From assembly GCF_001429765.1 (NCBI RefSeq), contig NZ_LMJB01000005.1, positions 1,019,071 through 1,083,070 of the forward strand: a DNA stretch of 64,000 nt. The letters run 5' to 3'. This stretch comes from Flavobacterium sp. Root901. GTDB taxonomy: Bacteria > Bacteroidota > Bacteroidia > Flavobacteriales > Flavobacteriaceae. Both the position numbers and the translations under genes were made by a program. Of the stretch, positions 41,658 to 50,373 are shown piece after piece (position 1 is the stretch's first letter; the number at the start of each line of letters is the position of its first letter). Under the pieces are notes generated by a model. The model was not told the DNA's origin and ran no database searches. It saw nothing but the letters and a program-made list of their open reading frames with translations.

Positions 41658-42017
41658 CTAATTCCTCTTAGATGTTGATATTATTTTATTTAAAATTTTT
41701 AAAATTTCTGATAATTCATTTAATAAATCTTTACAATTTGGATAGGCTTTGTGAGCGTCACATATAAACAACCAATATTCCGTTTCGTCCGCCTCTTTAA
41801 TTGCAATTTTTAATTTATGAATAAAATCTGCCTTGCTTTCTGCGTTTTGAGATTCTTTTGAATTGGCTCCAATTGATGTTCCGCTTTTTAATAACTGATT
41901 TGCAATCACGAATTTCTTTTGATCTTGAAGTTCGGTTGTGTAGTCAATTATATTTAATGCAAAATTGAATGTTTTTATTAAAAGAGCATTGTCTTTATAC
42001 TTCTCGTTGAAAGTCAT
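41658..42017 (-). CDS. Four-helix bundle protein (23S rRNA intervening-sequence type)
   Basis: 119 residues, all helical. Segments LIKTFNFALNIIDYTTEL, QLLKSGTSIGANSKESQNAESKADFIHKLKIAIKEADETEYWL and the C-terminal helix match the four-helix bundle family first noted in 23S rRNA intervening sequences and later found as free-standing genes and in diversity-generating elements. No rRNA or reverse transcriptase is nearby. The function of solo copies is not known. The gene is flanked on both sides by AATTAGATAATT repeats and interrupts two otherwise linked tyrosine-catabolism genes, as if it were inserted. Confidence 0.9.
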   Translation of the reverse strand: MTFNEKYKDNALLIKTFNFALNIIDYTTELQDQKKFVIANQLLKSGTSIGANSKESQNAESKADFIHKLKIAIKEADETEYWLFICDAHKAYPNCKDLLNELSEILKILNKIISTSKRN

Positions 42018-42147
42018 TTTGTTTAATTTGATAATTAGAGAATGTGTTAATTAGATAATTAATTCTGTAAGTTTAAAATTACAATATTTGATTATTAAAT
42101 TGCCACATTTCCTAATTTTCTAATTATCAAATTATCACATTGATTAA
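42018..42147. repeat. AT-rich AATTAGATAATT word repeat, middle copy
   Basis: Contains GATAATTAGAGAATGTGTTAATTAGATAATTAATT on the left and, after a short centre, the complementary TTTCCTAATTTTCTAATT, ATCAAATTATCACATT words. It can form an imperfect hairpin of the same family as 41571-41657. Confidence 0.6.
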
Positions 42148-43305
42148 TTATTCAGTCCACGATTTATAATATTGTCCATCGTCTAGACCCATTGCTTCTT
42201 CCGTAACCATTAAAGGTCTGAAAGTATCAACCATAACAGCTAATTCCTGAGTTTCTTTATGGCCAATACTGCGTTCCATTGCACCTGGTGCCGGACCATG
42301 TGGAATTCCTTTTGGGTGCAGAGTGATATGGCCCTGCTCAATATTATTACGACTCATAAAATCACCATCAACATAATAGAGAACTTCATCTGAATCAATA
42401 TTGCTGTGATTATATGGTGCCGGAATCGCTTTTGGATGATAATCGTAAAGTCTTGGGCAGAAAGAACAAACAACAAAAGCTGCTGTTTCAAAAGTTTGGT
42501 GTACCGGAGGCGGCTGGTGTACACGTCCGGTTATAGGTTCAAAATTGTGAATCGAAAATCCATAAGGGAAATTATAACCATCCCAGCCCACAACGTCAAA
42601 AGGATGCGCTGCATAAACCACTTCGTGAATCATGCCTTCTTTTTTGATTTTAATCAAAAAATCACCTTTTTCGTCGTGTGTTTCCAATTCATTTGGCAGG
42701 ATAAAATCACGCTCGCAAAATGGAGAATGTTCTAAATGCTGTCCGGATTGGTTTTTATAACGTTTTGGAGTATAAAATGGAGAATATGATTCTACATAAA
42801 ATAGTCGGTTTTCTTCTGTTTCAAAATCAATTTGATAAATAATACCGCGTGGAATAATTAAATAATCGCCATATTCAAACGGAATATTTCCTAACATGGT
42901 TCTTAATTTTCCTTTTCCTTTATGGATGAAAAGCATTTCATCGGCATCGGCATTTTTATAGAAATAATTTCGAAGCGATTCTTTTGGCGCTGCTAAACCA
43001 ATAATACAGTCTTTGTTGACTAACATTGCTTTTCGGCTGTCCAGAAAATCATTTTCAGGTTTCAATTCAAAACCTTTAAACAAAAGGGATTTTATGTTTT
43101 TTCCGATTGCAATTTTTGGTTCAACCGAATAAGAGTTTAGTATTTCTTTAACCTGCGTTGGTCTGTGAACATGATAAGATAGAGACGAATGTCCGTGAAA
43201 ACCTTCTGTTCCAAACAGCTGTTCATAATAAAATCCGCCGTTTGGTTTTTCGAATTGCGTGTGTCTTTTTTGAGGGAAATCCCCAAGTTTATGATATAGT
43301 GGCAT
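42148..43305 (-). CDS. hmgA: Homogentisate 1,2-dioxygenase
   Basis: 385 residues, shorter than the human enzyme (445) but usual for Bacteroidota. Fe(II) enzyme opening the homogentisate ring to maleylacetoacetate. N-terminal cupin-like part has PLYHKLGDFPQKRHTQF and FHGHSSLSYHVHRPTQV; the core has iron-ligand candidates in FEPITGRVHQPPPVHQTFE, and NHSNIDSDEVLYYVDGDF with the conserved His/Glu; PKGIPHGPAPGAMERSIG follows. It is the pathway partner of HPPD; fumarylacetoacetase is not seen in this window. Confidence 0.95.
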   Translation of the reverse strand: MPLYHKLGDFPQKRHTQFEKPNGGFYYEQLFGTEGFHGHSSLSYHVHRPTQVKEILNSYSVEPKIAIGKNIKSLLFKGFELKPENDFLDSRKAMLVNKDCIIGLAAPKESLRNYFYKNADADEMLFIHKGKGKLRTMLGNIPFEYGDYLIIPRGIIYQIDFETEENRLFYVESYSPFYTPKRYKNQSGQHLEHSPFCERDFILPNELETHDEKGDFLIKIKKEGMIHEVVYAAHPFDVVGWDGYNFPYGFSIHNFEPITGRVHQPPPVHQTFETAAFVVCSFCPRLYDYHPKAIPAPYNHSNIDSDEVLYYVDGDFMSRNNIEQGHITLHPKGIPHGPAPGAMERSIGHKETQELAVMVDTFRPLMVTEEAMGLDDGQYYKSWTE

Positions 43306-43400
43306 GGCTTTTTCAATTAGATAATTTGTAAATTAGATAATTCGAAAATTTGAATTGAAGAATAGATAATCAGGTCAATTTTCAATTGACTAATTATCTC
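43306..43400. repeat. AT-rich AATTAGATAATT word repeat, right copy
   Basis: AATTAGATAATTTGTAAATTAGATAATTC on the left is faced by TTCAATTGACTAATTATCTCAATT on the right. Third copy of the same word family, upstream of hmgA. Further upstream (43510-43517) a TAATTTTG -7-like element may start the hmgA transcript. Confidence 0.55.
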
Positions 43401-43561
43401 AATTCGGTAGAGCCATTATTCAGGATTTCTCTTGATGAGGAATTGAAGATACTCTAATAAACCTGTCCAATTTGTTTTCATTATAACAAATGTCGTAATT
43501 TTTATTGATCAAAATTACATATTATATTATTTATAACATAAAATATTTCCAAAAAATCAGT

Positions 43562-45841
43562 TTAGAAAGTAAATCCAATGCTAAACCAGGTAAAGCTTTT
43601 TGACATTTCCGGCGACCACGATTGTTTAACTTCAATAGGACCAATTATAGTTTCTAATCCGTAACCCACTGCGTAGCCTGAATATTTAGGCATAGAGATC
43701 CAGTCTACCGTTGTAAAAATGTCGTCTCCAAGATTGGCAAAATTGGCAGAAAAATTTACGTGATTTTTTTTCAGAATTTCATAGTCTAAAGTAATGTCAG
43801 CTTTTATAAAACTATTTCCGGCAATACTTAAGAAATCATATCCATAAAAATAATTGAAATTATTGATTTTGTTGTATCCAAAACCTCCCAGTATAAAATC
43901 AAAAAAGGCAATACTGTCGCTTCCAATATTAAATCCTGCATCGGCACCAATTTTTACTGTAGCTCTTCTGAATAAAGTTCTGGCTGCCGCTACTTCTGCT
44001 TTTGCAATAGAAAAGGGTTTGAATTTATTGGTATAATCTGATGAGGCTAAATAAGTTTGCAGATCTGATGAAAAATATAATCCCGAACGAGGAAAACTTT
44101 TGTTATCAAACGAATCGTATTTTAAATAACCAAAAACACTAAAATAATTACTTTTATCGATTATGTTTTCTGTGTTTGAAAGTGTAGGCGAGTTTATCTT
44201 CAGGTATTTATATTCCAAACCTCCGCCCATTAAAAACTTCTGCACAAAAATGGTCTGAAAATAAGCCTGATTATTCAAATCCAAAAAATCAACATTTATT
44301 AAGTTTAGGTTTGGATTTTCTGAAATTATTCCGCTCAGACTTGTGGTGACATTTCGATTAAACTGATTTAATCTGGAACGAAAACCAAAACTGATGTTGA
44401 AACCATTTTCTACATAATAGTTGAAGTCATATCTAAAATTATCTCCCAAAATAATGTCAAGCGAAGTAACATCATTTTTTAAGAATGTTTTTTTATGGGT
44501 CAGGTTCAGCAATACGGCACTTTTATAAAGACCGTCATAATGCAGGCCGAGTTTTAAATAAGTCTGTGTTGGATTTTCTTTTAAAACTAAATCAAGATCA
44601 TCTTTTGCACCGTCTGGCTGTAAACAATAAGAAATAGTGCTAAAGTTTTGAGTAGCATTCAAATTATTGATTCCGGTTTTCAGATCATCATATGTAATGG
44701 TGCTTCCGGGTTTAAAACGAAGTTTTCCCCGAATATATTCTTTAGTATAATTGTCTAATCTGTCTGTGTTTATTTTTTGTATCTGAATGGTATCAGTTGC
44801 TACTTTTAATTTTGGTTTTTTGTAAAAGTTGTCTTCGTTTACCAAAGATTTAATTTTTTCATAAACGGCAAAAGCAGCTTCTTCACCTTTTCTGATTATT
44901 TCCTCTCCTTTGTCAAATGAAATTACACCATAATCACGAATGTCCGGTTTTATATAAACATCGGTATCCTTTATTTTGCTTTTCATTTTATCGATCGACT
45001 GCAGATTGGTAATCTGAACCAGGATTCTGGTAGCATTTTTTAAGTTTTTTCGCTTCATTAAATCATCCTGAACATCAACACCAATTATAATGTCAGCGCC
45101 AAGATTACGAACTTCCTTAATTGGGTAATTGTTTACAACGCCCCCGTCGACCAATAAATTTCCGTCGATTTCTACAGGAGTAAAAAGAGAAGGAAAAGCG
45201 GCACTTGCCATCATGGCCTGAACGAGATTTCCTTTATTCAGCAATACTTCTTCACCGGTTTCAATATTGGTTCCTATACATAAAAACGGAGTTGGCAGTT
45301 TATTAAAATCACGAATATGACGCACATTTCGGGTTAAACTGCTTAATAGATTATAATTGTACATTCCTTTTGAAAGTGCTTCGGGAATGCCGACTCTGAA
45401 ATTACTAAACGGCAAAACAATGGCGTACAATTCGTCATTTTTTTTGCCATAAAAGTTTTTTGAAGAACGCGGAATATAATCGTTTATTAATTCATCGAAA
45501 TTGGTTTTTTTGAAAATAGAATCAATTTGTGAAGCATTATATCCGGAAGCGTAAAGTCCGCCAATAACAGATCCCATACTCGTTCCTCCAATATAATCGA
45601 TTTTGATTCCGGCTTCTTCCAAAACTTTTAAAACACCAATGTGGGCAAAACCTTTGGCACCGCCGCCGCTTAAAACCAAACCAATTTTTGGTCTTTTTAT
45701 ACTGTCTTGTTTTATTTCCTGCGAAAATGATTTTTCTGCCGGCAATAAAAACATAAAAAGCACAGCTGCCAGGCTCCAAACGGAATTTGAAGAAAATCCT
45801 TTTGAAAAATTATTTGGAACGGACAACTGATTTAGGCGCAT
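43562..45841 (-). CDS. Patatin-like phospholipase fused to surface-antigen (BamA/Omp85-type) barrel
   Basis: 759 residues. A signal peptide or anchor (about 20-41) precedes a patatin domain (about 50-245): oxyanion loop SGGGAKG (58-64), the Ser88 nucleophile in GTSMGS, and the catalytic Asp in LLVDGGVVNNYP. A POTRA-like part (about 350-430) and a bacterial surface antigen beta-barrel follow, ending SFTWFSIGFTF with terminal Phe. This is the PlpD type Vd autotransporter-like architecture: the lipase may be displayed at the outer membrane or stay in the periplasm. Nine bases from uvrC on the same strand. Confidence 0.93.
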   Translation of the reverse strand: MRLNQLSVPNNFSKGFSSNSVWSLAAVLFMFLLPAEKSFSQEIKQDSIKRPKIGLVLSGGGAKGFAHIGVLKVLEEAGIKIDYIGGTSMGSVIGGLYASGYNASQIDSIFKKTNFDELINDYIPRSSKNFYGKKNDELYAIVLPFSNFRVGIPEALSKGMYNYNLLSSLTRNVRHIRDFNKLPTPFLCIGTNIETGEEVLLNKGNLVQAMMASAAFPSLFTPVEIDGNLLVDGGVVNNYPIKEVRNLGADIIIGVDVQDDLMKRKNLKNATRILVQITNLQSIDKMKSKIKDTDVYIKPDIRDYGVISFDKGEEIIRKGEEAAFAVYEKIKSLVNEDNFYKKPKLKVATDTIQIQKINTDRLDNYTKEYIRGKLRFKPGSTITYDDLKTGINNLNATQNFSTISYCLQPDGAKDDLDLVLKENPTQTYLKLGLHYDGLYKSAVLLNLTHKKTFLKNDVTSLDIILGDNFRYDFNYYVENGFNISFGFRSRLNQFNRNVTTSLSGIISENPNLNLINVDFLDLNNQAYFQTIFVQKFLMGGGLEYKYLKINSPTLSNTENIIDKSNYFSVFGYLKYDSFDNKSFPRSGLYFSSDLQTYLASSDYTNKFKPFSIAKAEVAAARTLFRRATVKIGADAGFNIGSDSIAFFDFILGGFGYNKINNFNYFYGYDFLSIAGNSFIKADITLDYEILKKNHVNFSANFANLGDDIFTTVDWISMPKYSGYAVGYGLETIIGPIEVKQSWSPEMSKSFTWFSIGFTF

Positions 45842-45850
45842 AAAGAATTA

Positions 45851-47644
45851 CTAATTGGTTTTGTAAAAGTCGACAATTTTTTTGGCTTTTGATGCTCCGA
45901 TAACGGCAGATATTTCTTTTTCTGATGCTAATTTCAATCTTTTAACACTTTTGAAATGTTGTATTAATGTCAGCATTGTTTTTTCGCCAATTCCCGGGAT
46001 ACTTTCTACAGAAGAATTAAGTGCAGCTTTGCTTCGTTTGTCACGGTGAAATGTGATTCCGAATCGGTGTGCTTCATTTCGCAATTGCTGAATTACTTTT
46101 AAGGTCTCTGATTTTTTATCTAAATAAAGCGGAATAGAATCGCCCGGATAAAATAATTCTTCAAGACGTTTTGCGATTCCAATAATGGCGACTTTTCCTC
46201 TTAAACCTAATTCATCAATACTTTTCAGGGCAGAAGATAACTGTCCTTTTCCACCGTCAATAATTATTAATTGCGGTAAAGGTTCATTTTCGTCTAATAA
46301 TCTTTTGTAACGACGGTATACGATTTCGGTCATCGAAGCAAAATCGTCCGGACCTTCAACCGTTTTTACATTAAAATGACGGTAATCTTTTTTGCTCGGT
46401 TTTCCATCTTTAAAAACTACGCAGGCCGCAACCGGATTTGTTCCCTGAATATTGGAGTTATCAAAACATTCTATATGTCGGGGTTCAGCCGGAAGGCGTA
46501 AATCTTTCTGCATCTGCGCCATGATCCGGTTGGTGTGTCTGTCCGGATCAACAATTTGTAATTGCTTCAGTTGTTCAATCCGGTAGAATTTCGCATTACG
46601 AATCGATAAATCTAAAATCTGTTTTTTGTCTCCAAGCTGCGGAACGGTGGTTTTAATGTTTTCGCCCAGATCAATTTCAAAAGGAACAATGATTTCTTTT
46701 GACATTAACTGAAAACGCTCACGAAGCTCAACAATCGCCAGTTCTAATAATTCCTCATCACTTTCATCCAGTTTTTTCTTCATTTCTAAAGTGTGCGAAC
46801 GAATAATCGAGCCATGGGAAATTTGCAAAAAGTTGACATAAGCCGCACTTTCATCTGAAACAATCGAAAACACATCAATATTTGTGATTTTTGGATTTAC
46901 AATCGTCGATCTTGATTGGTAATTTTCGAGGATTTCTATTTTTTCTTTGATTTTCTGTGCTTCTTCAAAACGTAAATCCTGCGCATATTGATTCATTAAG
47001 CGCTTGAAATCTTTCATGCTTTCCTTAAAATTTCCTTTCAAAATTTCCCGGATTGCATCGACTTGTCTCTGGTAATTTTCCAAAGATTCAATGCCTTCGC
47101 ATGGTCCTTTGCAATTGCCGATATGATATTCCAGACATACTTTAAATTTACCCGAATCAATATTTGATTTACTCAAATCGTAGTTGCAGGTTCTTAACGG
47201 ATACAGTTCTTTTATTAAATCCAGAATGGTATAAACCATTTTAAAATTAGTATACGGACCAAAATATTCAGATCCGTCTTTTATCATTCTTCTGGTCAGG
47301 AATATTCTTGAAAAAGGTTCTTTTTTAATGCAGATCCACGGATAACTTTTGTCATCTCGCAGTAATACATTGTATCTTGGCTGAAGCGTTTTAATTAAAT
47401 TGTTTTCTAATAAAAGCGCATCAGTTTCTGTGGGAACAACAATGTGTTTTATAGTTACGATTTTTCTAACCAAAACATTAGTTTTCCTTGTGTCGTGTAT
47501 TTTATTGAAGTAAGAGGAGACTCTTTTTTTTAAATTTTTGGCTTTGCCTACATATAAAATTTTCCCGTCTTTATCATAATATTGATACACACCGGGATTG
47601 TCCGGTAAGGTGAGAATTTGTAGATCTAAGGACGGTTGTGACAT
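45851..47644 (-). CDS. uvrC: Excinuclease ABC subunit C
   Basis: 597 residues. Makes both incisions in UvrABC nucleotide excision repair. N-terminal GIY-YIG domain (NPGVYQYYDKDGKILYVGKAKNLKKR, residues 16-41), Cys-rich part with SKSNIDSGKFKVCLEYHIGNCKGPC, UVR motif (about 200-235, RFEEAQKIKEKIE), RNase H-like endonuclease (HIECFDNSNIQGTNPVA ... LIIIDGGKGQL) and C-terminal tandem helix-hairpin-helix (SIPGIGEKTMLTLIQHFKS). Complete. It is probably cotranscribed with the patatin gene. Confidence 0.97.
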   Translation of the reverse strand: MSQPSLDLQILTLPDNPGVYQYYDKDGKILYVGKAKNLKKRVSSYFNKIHDTRKTNVLVRKIVTIKHIVVPTETDALLLENNLIKTLQPRYNVLLRDDKSYPWICIKKEPFSRIFLTRRMIKDGSEYFGPYTNFKMVYTILDLIKELYPLRTCNYDLSKSNIDSGKFKVCLEYHIGNCKGPCEGIESLENYQRQVDAIREILKGNFKESMKDFKRLMNQYAQDLRFEEAQKIKEKIEILENYQSRSTIVNPKITNIDVFSIVSDESAAYVNFLQISHGSIIRSHTLEMKKKLDESDEELLELAIVELRERFQLMSKEIIVPFEIDLGENIKTTVPQLGDKKQILDLSIRNAKFYRIEQLKQLQIVDPDRHTNRIMAQMQKDLRLPAEPRHIECFDNSNIQGTNPVAACVVFKDGKPSKKDYRHFNVKTVEGPDDFASMTEIVYRRYKRLLDENEPLPQLIIIDGGKGQLSSALKSIDELGLRGKVAIIGIAKRLEELFYPGDSIPLYLDKKSETLKVIQQLRNEAHRFGITFHRDKRSKAALNSSVESIPGIGEKTMLTLIQHFKSVKRLKLASEKEISAVIGASKAKKIVDFYKTN

Positions 47645-47781
47645 TCTTTTTTATTTCTGAAGATAGTTGAAAAGCGTTTTAAAAAAACCATTCTGATTCC
47701 TGAAAAAAGCTTAACAGTGATTTAGTTTCAAATTTACGAAATCAAAAGAATAATTTCTATATTTAGATTTTATAATTCTAC

Positions 47782-48762
47782 ATGAAAAATAGTAAGCCCC
47801 TTGTTATTTTCGGTGAATCAATTTTGCCGGGAGAACATAAAACCATAAATGTCGAAATAGCGCGATTACATACTACAACAAAACTTAATATTCCTGTAAT
47901 TGTGCGCCGCTCAAAGCTTGAAGGCCCAGTTGTTTTGTTTTCGGCAGGAATTCACGGCGACGAAATTAATGGTGTTGAAATCGTTCGGCAGATTATCAGT
48001 AAAAAAATAAATCGTCCGGTAAGAGGAACTATTATTTGTATTCCAATTATCAATATGTATGGTTTTGTGAATAAATCACGCGAGTTTCCTGACGGCCGCG
48101 ACTTAAACAGGGTTTTTCCGGGAAGTAAGAAAGGTTCTCTCGCCAGCAGATTTGCTTATCATATTGTAGAAGAAATTTTACCGATTATAGATTACGCTGT
48201 CGATTTTCATGCCGGAGGAGCAAGCCGTTTTAATGTTCCGCAGATTCGAATTACCGAAAACAATATGGAATTGAAATTACTGGCGGATATTTTTAGTGCG
48301 CCTTTTACGCTTTATTCAAAAAATATTGGCGGTTCTTTTAGAAATACCTGTGAGAAAGCCAATATAAAAATGCTGCTTTTTGAAGGAGGAAAATCGCTCG
48401 ATATAAATGATTCTGTGGCTAATGAAGGCATCAAAGGAGTAAAGCGATTACTGAATTATCTTAATATGCTTGAACCAAAACACATTATCGAACCGGCTGC
48501 TGAGTCTTCTATTTATATAAAATATTCGGTCTGGCTTCGTGCAAAATGTTCCGGTCTGCTCCATGATTATAATATGGTTGGTAAATTTGTAACCAAAGGA
48601 ACTATATTGGCGATTATTACAGATCCGTTTGGAAAGTTTGAACAAAAAGTAAAAGCACCGCATGACGGATATGTTATTAATGCCAATCATTCGCCAATTG
48701 TTTACGAAGGCGACGCTATTTATCACGTATCTAAAAATTCTCCTTTAAATGACGACGAGTAA
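47782..48762 (+). CDS. Succinylglutamate desuccinylase/aspartoacylase (M14/AstE) family protein
   Basis: 326 residues. Zinc carboxypeptidase-fold deacylase: zinc site GIHGDEINGVE (His58, Glu61) and DFHAGGASRF (third ligand); a C-terminal beta-barrel with biotinyl-like character (GKFVTKGTILAIITDPFGKFEQKVKAPHDGYVI). In Bacteroidota and proteobacteria these proteins often pair with a RimK-type ATP-grasp ligase; none is adjacent here. Substrate unknown. The next gene starts 14 bases before its stop, so the two are translationally coupled. Divergent from uvrC. Confidence 0.92.
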   Translation: MKNSKPLVIFGESILPGEHKTINVEIARLHTTTKLNIPVIVRRSKLEGPVVLFSAGIHGDEINGVEIVRQIISKKINRPVRGTIICIPIINMYGFVNKSREFPDGRDLNRVFPGSKKGSLASRFAYHIVEEILPIIDYAVDFHAGGASRFNVPQIRITENNMELKLLADIFSAPFTLYSKNIGGSFRNTCEKANIKMLLFEGGKSLDINDSVANEGIKGVKRLLNYLNMLEPKHIIEPAAESSIYIKYSVWLRAKCSGLLHDYNMVGKFVTKGTILAIITDPFGKFEQKVKAPHDGYVINANHSPIVYEGDAIYHVSKNSPLNDDE

Positions 48763-49321
48763 AAAAGAATTACGAATTCACTATAAAAATCTTCGGGCAG
48801 CACTTTCTGAAAATGATATCGAAGAAAAAAGTCTGGCAATTGCCAACAATTTAATTCGGCTGCCTATTTGGGATAAAACCTATTACCATGTTTTTCTTCC
48901 AATTGTAGAACAAAAAGAAATTGATACCGAATTTATTCTCCATTTACTTTCGGGAAAAGATAAAGAAATCGTGATCTCAAAAAGTGATTTTGAAACCAGG
49001 GAAATGGCTCATTTTTTGTTAACAGATAATACCAAAATCAAAAAAAACGAATATAATATTCCAGAACCGGTAAACGGACTTCCGGTTCCGACTCAAAATA
49101 TCGAAGTTGTTTTTGTACCGCTTTTGGCTTTTGATATTTTTGGGAATAGAATTGGTTATGGAAAAGGTTTTTATGATAAATTTTTAGCCGGCTGCAAACC
49201 TGAAACTATAAAAATTGGTCTTTCTTTTTTTGAATCAGTCAGTCAAATCGATGATGTTTTTGAATCGGATATCAAATTAGATTATTGTGTAACGCCTGAA
49301 AAGGTTTATAATTTTATTTGA
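48749..49321 (+). CDS. 5-Formyltetrahydrofolate cyclo-ligase
   Basis: 190 residues. Converts 5-formyl-THF with ATP to 5,10-methenyl-THF (MTHFS). N-terminal KKELRIHYKNLRAALS, substrate LPIVEQKEIDTE and the ATP-binding NRIGYGKGFYDKFL signature (about 131-144). The start (ATG 48749) overlaps the AstE-like gene by 14 bases. No regulatory element seen. Confidence 0.95.
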   Translation: MTTSKKELRIHYKNLRAALSENDIEEKSLAIANNLIRLPIWDKTYYHVFLPIVEQKEIDTEFILHLLSGKDKEIVISKSDFETREMAHFLLTDNTKIKKNEYNIPEPVNGLPVPTQNIEVVFVPLLAFDIFGNRIGYGKGFYDKFLAGCKPETIKIGLSFFESVSQIDDVFESDIKLDYCVTPEKVYNFI

Positions 49322-49420
49322 GATTGTTTTGCCGCGAATTATACGAATTAATTTTATCTGAGATTTTTTGCCGCGAATTACAAGAATTGCACAAACTTTT
49401 TTGCCGTTTTAAATTTCCAC
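49322..49420. repeat. Direct repeat with GAGATT..TTTTGCCGCGAATTA
   Basis: Two copies of GAGATTNTTTTGCCGCGAATTA followed by an A-rich GAATT, at about 49320-49350 and 49359-49390, and a third partial TTTTTTGCCG at about 49398. It leads into the perfect palindrome at 49423. Confidence 0.65.
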
Positions 49421-49422
49421 AA

Positions 49423-49514
49423 CGCATATCGTAGAGACGCACCGCAGTGCGTCTACGCCCAGCATATCGACAAATGGTAGGTAGACGCACTGCGGTGCGT
49501 CTCTACGATATGCG
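49423..49514. repeat. Perfect 34-bp inverted repeat containing AGACGCAC...GTGCGTCT hairpins
   Basis: Left arm 49423-49456 and right arm 49481-49514 are exact complements over 34 bases with a 24-base centre. Each arm also contains a smaller palindrome, AGACGCACNNCAGTGCGTCT-like, the same word pair that occurs at 60914 and 62191. The element lies in the gap between convergent genes (cyclo-ligase gene and batE) and could be a MITE- or REP-like unit; no target-site duplication was recognised. Confidence 0.88.
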
Positions 49515-49586
49515 ATCGTTTAAAAAAATCCAAACTCCAATTTATAATTTTGGAATTTGGAATTTATATTTTTAGAATTTAAAATT

Positions 49587-50333
49587 TTATTTTACTTCTT
49601 TAATAGTTGAAGCATCAATCCAGCCTTCCGTGCCGTCTGTTAATTCGATTTTTTTCCATTTGCCGACAGTTTCCATAACGTAAACTTTTGCACCTTCATG
49701 AAGCAGAAAAATTGCAGAACCCGCTTTTTGAGGTTCGCTTCTGACTTCACTTAATTCTGCAAAAACAATAGCAGGGCGATCGTTATCAAAATGATCTTTT
49801 TCAGACATTCCGGCTGAAACGCTTAAGATTAAAGCAACCAAGAGAATAAACATCCCAATGAAATAAATTCTTTTGGTAATACTAAGCTGCGAAAAATAAT
49901 ACCCAATAAAACTCAGCAAAAACAAAAAGCCAATAGCAACAGAAATTTTTGCCCATTGATTGTAATCAAAAATACCGGTAAAGTTCTGGATCAGTTTTGC
50001 GAATCCCACTTTTGGAACTTCTTTAATCTCATCGATTGTTAGTTTTTTGGCAAATTTCAGGTTATTTAAAGTCTCAGCATCATTTGGTTTTAATACTAAA
50101 GCTTTTTCATAATTATAAATAGAAGGTGCAGCTTTATTGAGTTTATAATAACTGTTTGCCAGATTAAAATACAACTCAGCCGACTGCTGTTTATTTTCTT
50201 TAATAATATCTTCATAAACCTGAACAGCTTCCTGATATTGTCCCTTTTGGTAAAAAGCATTTCCTTTCTCAAAGCTGCTCTGAGCAAAGAAAACCTGTGA
50301 AATTAATAAAAAGAGATAAAGTATGTTTTTCAT
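49587..50333 (-). CDS. batE: BatE: TPR and SH3-like domain protein
   Basis: 248 residues, last gene of the Bat operon. Signal peptide, a TPR region (about 20-95, with SSFEKGNAFYQKGQYQEAVQVYEDI), two membrane helices (about 130-170), and a C-terminal bacterial SH3-like domain (about 190-248, VRSEPQKAGSAIFLLHEGAKVYVME). It would expose the TPR on the periplasmic side; it is thought to assemble with BatA-D in the periplasm of Bacteroides, where the bat genes were tied to aerotolerance. Confidence 0.87.
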   Translation of the reverse strand: MKNILYLFLLISQVFFAQSSFEKGNAFYQKGQYQEAVQVYEDIIKENKQQSAELYFNLANSYYKLNKAAPSIYNYEKALVLKPNDAETLNNLKFAKKLTIDEIKEVPKVGFAKLIQNFTGIFDYNQWAKISVAIGFLFLLSFIGYYFSQLSITKRIYFIGMFILLVALILSVSAGMSEKDHFDNDRPAIVFAELSEVRSEPQKAGSAIFLLHEGAKVYVMETVGKWKKIELTDGTEGWIDASTIKEVK

Positions 50334-50373
50334 TCGTATTTTTTTAAACCTGTCGGATTTTGAATAAATTAAA

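Noticed and set aside
49423..49514. CRISPR repeat or complete insertion sequence
   Set aside because: Only one inverted pair with no spacer series and no transposase reading frame.
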